In this document: positions 6,470 through 10,388 of the stretch, one piece after another | How positions within the stretch are numbered: position 1 is the first letter of the stretch | How the letters are laid out: each line of letters starts with the position of its first letter | NCBI GenBank assembly: GCA_902797705.1 | Contig: CADBTX010000049.1 | Span: 1-10,388, forward strand | Direction: 5' to 3' | Length of the DNA: 10,388 nt | From: an uncultured Lachnospiraceae bacterium | GTDB lineage: Bacteria > Bacillota > Clostridia > Lachnospirales > Lachnospiraceae | Notes under the pieces: model-generated | The model's input: only the letters and a program-made list of their open reading frames with translations | The model's database searches: none | What the model was told of the DNA's origin: nothing | Program-made: the position numbers and the translations under genes

Positions 6470-9400
6470 AATTTCCTCCTTTAGCTTTCTTCCTGGATTT
6501 TACGTACATCCCCACTCCGGCTGCACCGAAGGTAAGGAATAACAGCCACCATGCGAAGGGAACCTTTATCCCGTCTTCCGAGAAAAGCATCTTTCTGCTG
6601 AAATTACCATTCTTCACTGCGTTCACGATAGGAGCCATTCTCTCACCGAGTACTCCGCCTTCCAGATCCTCAAGAGGAGCTTCCGGCTCTGCGGCATCCG
6701 CTTCTCCGGCAGGTGCTGCTGCGTCTCCCAGCACGCCTCCTGCAACGGCAGGGGTAACTGCGTCAGCTGCAGGTGCTGCTGTATCTGCCGCTACTCCGGC
6801 ATCTGCTGCAGGTGCCGCTGCTCCGGGTGCCACCGTGGGCGCTGCTGCATCAGTTGCTGCTGCTCCGGGTGCTGCTGCAAGTACCGGTGCGCCGGTGTCG
6901 GCGACGGTCACTGTATCACCCTCTGCTCCGCCGGCATCGTCACTCTTCCTGTTGCGTTTATTCCTGTTGTCGCCATTAAGGATTTTTTCAGTCTTCTTAA
7001 TGGCTTCATCCAGATCCTTGATCTTATCCTTGATCTTTTCAAGGTTATCATTAGCCCGCTTGTATTCCTTCTCGGCATTTTCAAGCTTACCCTTCAATTC
7101 AATAAGCTTATCCTCTTTGACAGTAAGATCCATCTTTGCGTCAAGAAGAGCCTGAGCCGCCTCCTTAACCTTATTCTCTGCATTGATGGTCCTGTTCAGA
7201 AGATTTGCCGCGCAAACCTGAGCTTCCTTTAATTCTCTTATGTTATCTGCCTGCTCCCAGACAAGCTTAGCATAGCCCTTTGCCGTCTCGTAAAAGGCTT
7301 TATTCTGCAGATACTCGGCCTCGTCCTTTTTGTAATTCTTATAAACCCCGTCGAAGTCCTTTTCGTTGTAATAATTATCACCTTTATTGGTGGCAACTAG
7401 ATTGCCATCCTTGTCCATCACCTTCGTAACAACCTGAATATAGTCTACTTTGGTGCCTGTCTTATCATCAAGCTTATTGATATGGTCTTTTTCATTGTTA
7501 TCATTGTCATAGGCTATGTAATCAATGTAGATGGTCTTGACTTCATCAGAGCCCACTTCATTATAGGTTATCTGCCCGTTGTGAGCCTCCCAGCCGCCTC
7601 CGGCTTTCCAGTTAAGGTGGTCGATGTCAATAGAGTCGGGATTCACATTTTTATCCTTAAGAAGCTGGTACTTTACAAAGAGGGCGGAGAGCCTTCTATA
7701 CTCATTAACCATCTTGTTGGTGCTGCCCTTCTCCTCAATCTTCTTCTGCAGCGCATGGATCTCCTCTATGATGGGCTGCTCCGTGAAGCTTAAATTATTT
7801 TTCAGATTTTCATAGGCAGCCTTGGCATCAGTAGCATTAGTCCTTGCCTTCTCTGCGGTTACATTTTCGATGCCATTGTTAACGCTATCCACCGCAGCCA
7901 GCACCTCCTTAAGCAACTTCCCTGCATCTGCGTCAATCTGTAATTTGCTTCCCTTTTCTGTTATATCCTCTTTCAATGCCGCTATCTTTGCATCCAGTCC
8001 CGTATGGACGTTTGCGCCATCATCATAGACAAGAGTCTCTTTTCCATCAGCGTTCTTCGTCTTCAGGTTATAGCTGGTGTATTCAGCGATCTTCTCGGTT
8101 TCCTTCCCGTTTGCGTCCTTTACCTTGTAATTGAACCAGACCGTTTTCTCCACGCCGTCTTCAGTGTATTTAACATAGAATCCGCCGTCCTGCTTATTGA
8201 CCTTGGTTAAGTTTCCGTCCTTATCATAAACTGCACTGGCAGGCTTAATGCTGGCAGGGTCGATCTCAGCCCCGCTCTTTTCAAGTATGGAGGCCTTTGC
8301 CACATAGAAGGCGAGGATTCTAAACTCCTCCCAGGAAAGATCCTTTGTATCCTTCTTATTGATGGCAGCAGTCCTGTTCTCTATCTCCGTCTTAAGGGTC
8401 TCGTAACCCTTCTCCTCGCTGATAAGAGCCCTGTAATCCCCTCTGGCCTCCAGAACCACATTCTTATATTCTTCTGAAATTGTCGTGATGGCCTCGCCGT
8501 AGGCCTTTTTATAGTTCTCATCGGCTACTTTGGCCTTGGCTTCTGCAGCGTTGTATGCCTTCTCAGCCGCTTCCAGAGCATCCCGGATATCCTTGTTCTC
8601 AGTATCCAGTATCTTACCGGCTTCGGCTTCCAGGGTACCGTCGGCATTTTCCTTGACTTTTATGCCGTTCTTTTCCAGAAGATCCCTGAATTCTTTCTTT
8701 GCAACTTTTAAGGCATCCTCCGCCTCTTTCTTCTCCGTCTCGGCATTCTTTATATCTCCTTTAACCTTCTCGATTTCCTGACCGATGCTATTAAGGTTGG
8801 TGGCAGCTACCTTTTCTGCCTCATTAAGAACATCCTTCGCCTCATTTACATTCGTTTCCGTGGGCTGTGTATTAAGCTTCTGGATGGAATTATCCACAGC
8901 CGTAATCGTATTGTCTATCTTATAGTTTTCTATGGCAAGACCGTTATTTATGGGATCGATATAGTTTCCGGCCTGCTCTACTGCCTCGTTATATTCATTG
9001 ATCTGCTGAGCTGCAGCATTATAAGCCTGATCGGCTGCTATTGACTGATCCACGATGCCGTCAAGTATGGTTCCCGCCTCGTAAATTTTTGCAGCAATAG
9101 GCGCTGTCTCAGAATTGGGTGCAACAGGCTGCTGATCAACAACCTGAGCAGGGTCAGCCTGGGGAACATTAATCTGACTGGGATCAATCTGCGGAGTCTC
9201 GGGCTGAGCAGGATCAACCTGCGGAGCCTCAACCTGGGGAGCCTCGGGCTGCTGCTCAGGCTCGGAGGGTGCCTCAGGCTCGGAGGGTGCCACAGGCTCT
9301 TCGTTCCTATCTATAGGATCCTCTTCATTATGCTCTTCATTATGATGCTCTTCATTATCCTCTTCATGATGCTCTACTTCACGAGCCTCTTCCTTCACCT

Positions 9401-9632
9401 CGTCCCTGTCATGTTCGATCTTTTCAGTACGGTCGCTGTGGTCGCTGTGCTCCTCACGGCTTTCTTTAGATGTATTGCTTTCCGTCTTGGATCCGCTATC
9501 ACCGCCGCCGTTGTTGCCGCCGCCTTCCTCATTATTGGCAAAGGCAGAAACAGTAGGCATCAGGGTCATTGTGGCCGCGATACCTATGGTTATGGCTCTC
9601 AGTATATTCTTACTCACCTCATTGTTCTTCAT
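6453..9632 (-). CDS. Secreted, membrane-anchored coiled-coil surface protein
   Basis: I do not recognise this 1059-residue protein as a named family. It starts with a signal peptide (MKNNEVSKNILRAITIG onward) with likely cleavage after VSAFA at residue 32. Then come a Gly/Ser/Asn stretch, a Glu/His/Asp-rich segment (about 59-105), and a Pro/Gln/Glu repeat (about 112-172). A long region of coiled coil is interrupted by two divergent copies of a mixed alpha/beta domain (about 434-555 and 642-775). A basic hinge NRNKRNRK (about 889-896) leads to an Ala/Pro stalk (about 899-990) and two GGVLG motifs. The C-terminus has one hydrophobic span (VPFAWWLLFLTFGAAGVGMY) and a basic tail KSRKKAKGG. There is no LPxTG motif, so a transmembrane anchor is the simpler reading. 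Only one cysteine is visible in the mature part. The start was moved 5 codons in from the longest frame, to 9632, because GGGAGG lies 5 nt before that ATG. Adhesin, stalk or envelope spacer roles are plausible but inferred. Confidence 0.85.
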   Translation of the reverse strand: MKNNEVSKNILRAITIGIAATMTLMPTVSAFANNEEGGGNNGGGDSGSKTESNTSKESREEHSDHSDRTEKIEHDRDEVKEEAREVEHHEEDNEEHHNEEHNEEDPIDRNEEPVAPSEPEAPSEPEQQPEAPQVEAPQVDPAQPETPQIDPSQINVPQADPAQVVDQQPVAPNSETAPIAAKIYEAGTILDGIVDQSIAADQAYNAAAQQINEYNEAVEQAGNYIDPINNGLAIENYKIDNTITAVDNSIQKLNTQPTETNVNEAKDVLNEAEKVAATNLNSIGQEIEKVKGDIKNAETEKKEAEDALKVAKKEFRDLLEKNGIKVKENADGTLEAEAGKILDTENKDIRDALEAAEKAYNAAEAKAKVADENYKKAYGEAITTISEEYKNVVLEARGDYRALISEEKGYETLKTEIENRTAAINKKDTKDLSWEEFRILAFYVAKASILEKSGAEIDPASIKPASAVYDKDGNLTKVNKQDGGFYVKYTEDGVEKTVWFNYKVKDANGKETEKIAEYTSYNLKTKNADGKETLVYDDGANVHTGLDAKIAALKEDITEKGSKLQIDADAGKLLKEVLAAVDSVNNGIENVTAEKARTNATDAKAAYENLKNNLSFTEQPIIEEIHALQKKIEEKGSTNKMVNEYRRLSALFVKYQLLKDKNVNPDSIDIDHLNWKAGGGWEAHNGQITYNEVGSDEVKTIYIDYIAYDNDNNEKDHINKLDDKTGTKVDYIQVVTKVMDKDGNLVATNKGDNYYNEKDFDGVYKNYKKDEAEYLQNKAFYETAKGYAKLVWEQADNIRELKEAQVCAANLLNRTINAENKVKEAAQALLDAKMDLTVKEDKLIELKGKLENAEKEYKRANDNLEKIKDKIKDLDEAIKKTEKILNGDNRNKRNRKSDDAGGAEGDTVTVADTGAPVLAAAPGAAATDAAAPTVAPGAAAPAADAGVAADTAAPAADAVTPAVAGGVLGDAAAPAGEADAAEPEAPLEDLEGGVLGERMAPIVNAVKNGNFSRKMLFSEDGIKVPFAWWLLFLTFGAAGVGMYVKSRKKAKGGNYDTRS
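6475..6482 (-). promoter_or_regulatory. pilZ ribosome binding site inside the upstream gene
   Basis: AAAGGAGG lies 5 nt before the PilZ ATG, a near-perfect anti-16S match. In the upstream frame the same bases encode the Lys-Gly-Gly of the surface protein's cytoplasmic tail, so the tail sequence and the start of the PilZ gene constrain each other. Ribosomes ending on the surface-protein TGA at 6453 would finish just past this start, which fits translational coupling. Confidence 0.8.
6663..6938 (-). repeat. Ala/Pro low-complexity stalk of the surface protein
   Basis: About 90 codons built mainly of Ala, Pro, Gly, Asp, Val and Thr, with recurring short units such as APGAA, AAAP and ADA, and DNA rich in GCA/GCT triplets. 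This composition is typical of extended wall- or envelope-spanning linkers close to a C-terminal anchor. The near-repetitive triplets could expand or contract between strains. It includes the first of two GGVLG motifs (6726-6740); the second lies just beyond it (6645-6659). Confidence 0.7.
7308..7712 (-). repeat. Surface-protein internal domain, copy B
   Basis: Second copy of a divergent repeated domain within the coiled-coil protein. It opens with an EYRRLSALFVKYQLL helix and NPDSI, then a beta-rich part including EVKTIYIDY and a DKDGNL turn. Positions of the shared landmarks match copy A: E[FY]R.L helix, [DN]P.SI, KT[VI][WY][FI][ND]Y. Identity is low but order and spacing are kept, which suggests an old duplication. 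The alignment was made by eye. Confidence 0.55.
7962..8339 (-). repeat. Surface-protein internal domain, copy A
   Basis: First copy of the repeated domain. It opens with EEFRILAFYVAKASIL and IDPASI, then DKDGNL, GGFYVKY and EKTVWFNYKV strands, and a second strand pair with TSYNLKTKNADGKE. Coiled coil flanks it on both sides, so the domain would sit as a globular insert between helices. No known fold was recognised from sequence alone. Confidence 0.55.
9117..9299 (-). repeat. Pro/Gln/Glu repeat of the surface protein
   Basis: About 60 codons of imperfect short units: APSEPE twice, then APQVE, APQVD, PAQPETPQIDP, SQINVPQADPAQV. The unit is roughly PQ-(V/I/A)-D-P-(A/S)-Q. The repetition is visible in the DNA, for example two near-identical copies of ctcggagggtgcc in plus orientation. 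Such Pro-rich stretches form extended spacers near the exposed N-terminus. Confidence 0.65.
9318..9458 (-). other. His/Glu-rich N-terminal segment of the surface protein
   Basis: Roughly 47 codons after the signal peptide are dominated by Glu, His and Asp, with clusters such as EHHEEDNEEHHNEEHNEED. The nine or more histidines set among acidic residues could bind Zn, Ni or Cu at the cell surface, or act as a pH-responsive patch. This is compositional evidence only; no known metal-binding domain is recognisable. Confidence 0.5.
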
Positions 9633-9637
9633 AGCAA

Positions 9638-9643
9638 CCTCCC
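9638..9643 (-). promoter_or_regulatory. Ribosome binding site choosing the surface-protein start
   Basis: GGGAGG lies 5 nt before the ATG at 9632 and directly after the alternative ATG at 9647. It therefore selects the downstream start, which also yields a standard signal peptide beginning MKNNEV. A GCAAC sequence in the leader (9708-9704) is complementary to the GTTGC at the edge of this site (9638-9634), a possible but unproven masking pairing. Confidence 0.75.
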
Positions 9644-9707
9644 TCATATTATTAAAGGCTTATTTGCTTCCCAGTGCTGTTCTTCAGTGTTTGATGTTGT
9701 TTTGTTG

Positions 9708-9744
9708 CGGGTGATGGACCCTCATCCGTCAGGCTTCGCCTGAC
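9708..9744 (-). promoter_or_regulatory. Two adjacent hairpins in the surface-protein leader
   Basis: The first is a perfect 7-bp palindrome, GTCAGGC-GAA-GCCTGAC (9744-9728), beginning about 10 nt after the predicted transcription start. The second (9728-9708) pairs CGGATG with CATCACCCG through a 3-nt bulge. No U-tract follows either. As RNA they could be a 5' stabilising structure or part of a regulatory leader; as DNA the palindrome could be an operator. I could not match the leader to a c-di-GMP riboswitch consensus by eye. Confidence 0.45.
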
Positions 9745-9760
9745 ACCTAGTATTTCTATT

Positions 9761-9790
9761 ATTATATCGGATGTTTTTTTTTGAGTACAA
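9761..9790 (-). promoter_or_regulatory. Promoter of the surface-protein/PilZ operon
   Basis: The transcribed strand carries TTGTAC (9790-9785) and a perfect TATAAT (9766-9761) with an 18-nt spacer. The spacer contains nine consecutive A residues (plus-strand T at 9774-9782). Transcription would start near 9754, giving a leader of about 120 nt. The surrounding spacer is markedly AT-rich. The -10 is strong evidence; the -35 matches only in TTG. Confidence 0.6.
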
Positions 9791-9827
9791 CCCTATTTTT
9801 GCCTATTTTATCATATTTAATAAAATT

Positions 9828-9911
9828 TTAATAACCTTCCGGGTTGTTTTTCTGCCAGTTCCAGGAATGCCGGCACATATCCTCTATGTCAATTTCCGCT
9901 TTCCACATAAG
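9828..9911 (-). pseudogene. galE: GalE C-terminus beyond an in-frame TAG
   Basis: Reading straight on in the galE frame past the TAG gives 27 codons, LMWKAEIDIEDMCRHSWNWQ then KNNPEGY, followed by TAA. This is the conserved C-terminal end of GalE (the usual form is ELGWKAE, DMC, SWNWQ, NPxGY). The TAG occupies the position where the family normally has Glu, so a single GAG to TAG change explains it. The tail is well preserved, suggesting that the change is recent, an error, or tolerated. Confidence 0.85.
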
Positions 9912-10388
9912 CTACTTCTCGGCTTTTTCCGGACTGCAGTAGCAGGCAGCCACATCTCCTTCCCTACGGGGCTTTATGCTGTAGGGGATCTTTATATTGT
10001 TCACCTTTTCAAAGGTCTTAATAAGATCCAGCACCGAGTATCCCTGCCCTGTTCCCAGATTGCATATAAAGCATCCGGGGTTGGTACGGAGCTTATCTAT
10101 CGCCTTCACATGGGCCTTTGCCAGATCCACCACATGGATGTAATCCCTTACCCCCGTGCCGTCGTGGGTGTCGTAGTCGTTTCCGAATACTCCCAGCTCC
10201 GGAAGCCTGCCCACCGCCACCTGGGTGATATAGGGCATCAGGTTATTCGGTCTGCCGCTCGGATTTTCCCCGATCCGTCCCGAAGCATGGGCTCCAATGG
10301 GATTAAAGTAGCGGAGTATGACCATATTCCACTCATTGTCCGCCTTCTGCATATCAATAAGGATCTGCTCCAGCATCCATTTCGTCCA
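9912..10388 (-). CDS. galE: UDP-glucose 4-epimerase, partial, truncated
   Basis: C-terminal half of the NAD-dependent epimerase that interconverts UDP-glucose and UDP-galactose (Leloir pathway; also supplies sugars for envelope polysaccharides). The frame is open to the window edge at 10388 ([10 protein letters not shown]), so the N-terminal Rossmann part and the catalytic Tyr lie outside. Visible family landmarks are [49 protein letters not shown] and [13 protein letters not shown], plus [18 protein letters not shown] at the end. The frame stops at a TAG 27 codons short of the normal C-terminus, which is still present downstream. Whether the truncated protein folds is unknown; the missing segment forms part of the C-terminal lobe. 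The gene is followed by the surface-protein promoter and no clear terminator was found after it. Confidence 0.9.
   Translation of the reverse strand, partial: WTKWMLEQILIDMQKADNEWNMVILRYFNPIGAHASGRIGENPSGRPNNLMPYITQVAVGRLPELGVFGNDYDTHDGTGVRDYIHVVDLAKAHVKAIDKLRTNPGCFICNLGTGQGYSVLDLIKTFEKVNNIKIPYSIKPRREGDVAACYCSPEKAEK

Noticed and set aside
6773..7155. Plus-strand open frames opposite the Ala/Pro and coiled-coil coding region
   Set aside because: Low-complexity Leu/Arg/Ser translations that mirror the repetitive codons of the minus-strand gene; no start signals.
9633..9647. Surface-protein start at the upstream ATG (MREVAMKNN)
   Set aside because: The ribosome binding site GGGAGG lies after this ATG and before the one at 9632, so it serves the latter.
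9633..9760. c-di-GMP riboswitch in the surface-protein leader
   Set aside because: Tempting given the PilZ partner, but the leader lacks recognisable GEMM class I or class II core sequences by eye; only generic hairpins are supported. A covariance-model search would decide.
9806..9830. Terminator after galE
   Set aside because: The inverted repeat here (ATTTTAT/ATAAAAT) is pure A/T with an 8-nt loop and would be too weak for an intrinsic terminator.
9828..9914. General reassignment of TAG as a sense codon
   Set aside because: ftsH ends at TAG with uvrC starting 10 nt later and no family-like extension, so amber acts as a normal stop here; a local cause at galE is simpler.

Overview
The window looks like chromosomal DNA of a Gram-positive Clostridia-type bacterium, most likely a member of the Lachnospiraceae. 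The evidence is HPr kinase/phosphorylase (a Firmicutes marker of PTS-linked catabolite control), a ROK glucokinase with the CxCGxxGC zinc motif, strong AAAGGAGG-type ribosome binding sites, and a secreted, membrane-anchored surface protein. Family and genus are inference. Every gene lies on the minus strand, so transcription runs from high to low coordinates. No tRNA, rRNA, CRISPR array or insertion sequence was seen.

Layout in transcription order. (1) 10388-9828: the C-terminal half of UDP-glucose 4-epimerase (galE), cut by the window edge. Its reading frame is interrupted by an in-frame TAG, after which 27 more codons of clearly GalE-like C-terminus run to a TAA. (2) 9827-9633: an AT-rich spacer with a promoter whose spacer contains an A9 run, followed by a roughly 120-nt leader with two adjacent hairpins. 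(3) 9632-6453: a 1059-residue surface protein with a signal peptide, a His/Glu-rich segment, a Pro/Gln repeat, long coiled coils interrupted by two divergent copies of a globular domain, an Ala/Pro-rich stalk and a C-terminal membrane anchor. (4) 6469-6131: a single-domain PilZ protein with both c-di-GMP binding motifs. Its ribosome binding site and start codon lie inside the end of the surface-protein gene (17-nt overlap). (5) 6104-6072: a hairpin that may end this two-gene unit and also carries promoter hexamers for the next one. (6) 6017-1: ftsH, uvrC, hprK and glcK, closely spaced and probably largely co-transcribed. They encode a membrane AAA+ protease, a nucleotide-excision-repair nuclease, a catabolite-control kinase and glucokinase.

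The ftsH-uvrC-hprK-glcK block is conserved housekeeping. HprK and GlcK belong together logically, since one senses glycolytic state and the other feeds glucose into glycolysis. The less ordinary part is the surface protein/PilZ pair. It appears to be a self-contained bicistronic unit with its own promoter and possible terminator, in which a c-di-GMP receptor is translationally coupled to a membrane-anchored coiled-coil surface protein. The homopolymer in its promoter spacer and the palindrome just after the predicted transcription start suggest variable or regulated expression. The galE nonsense codon next door is the second item that deserves a check.
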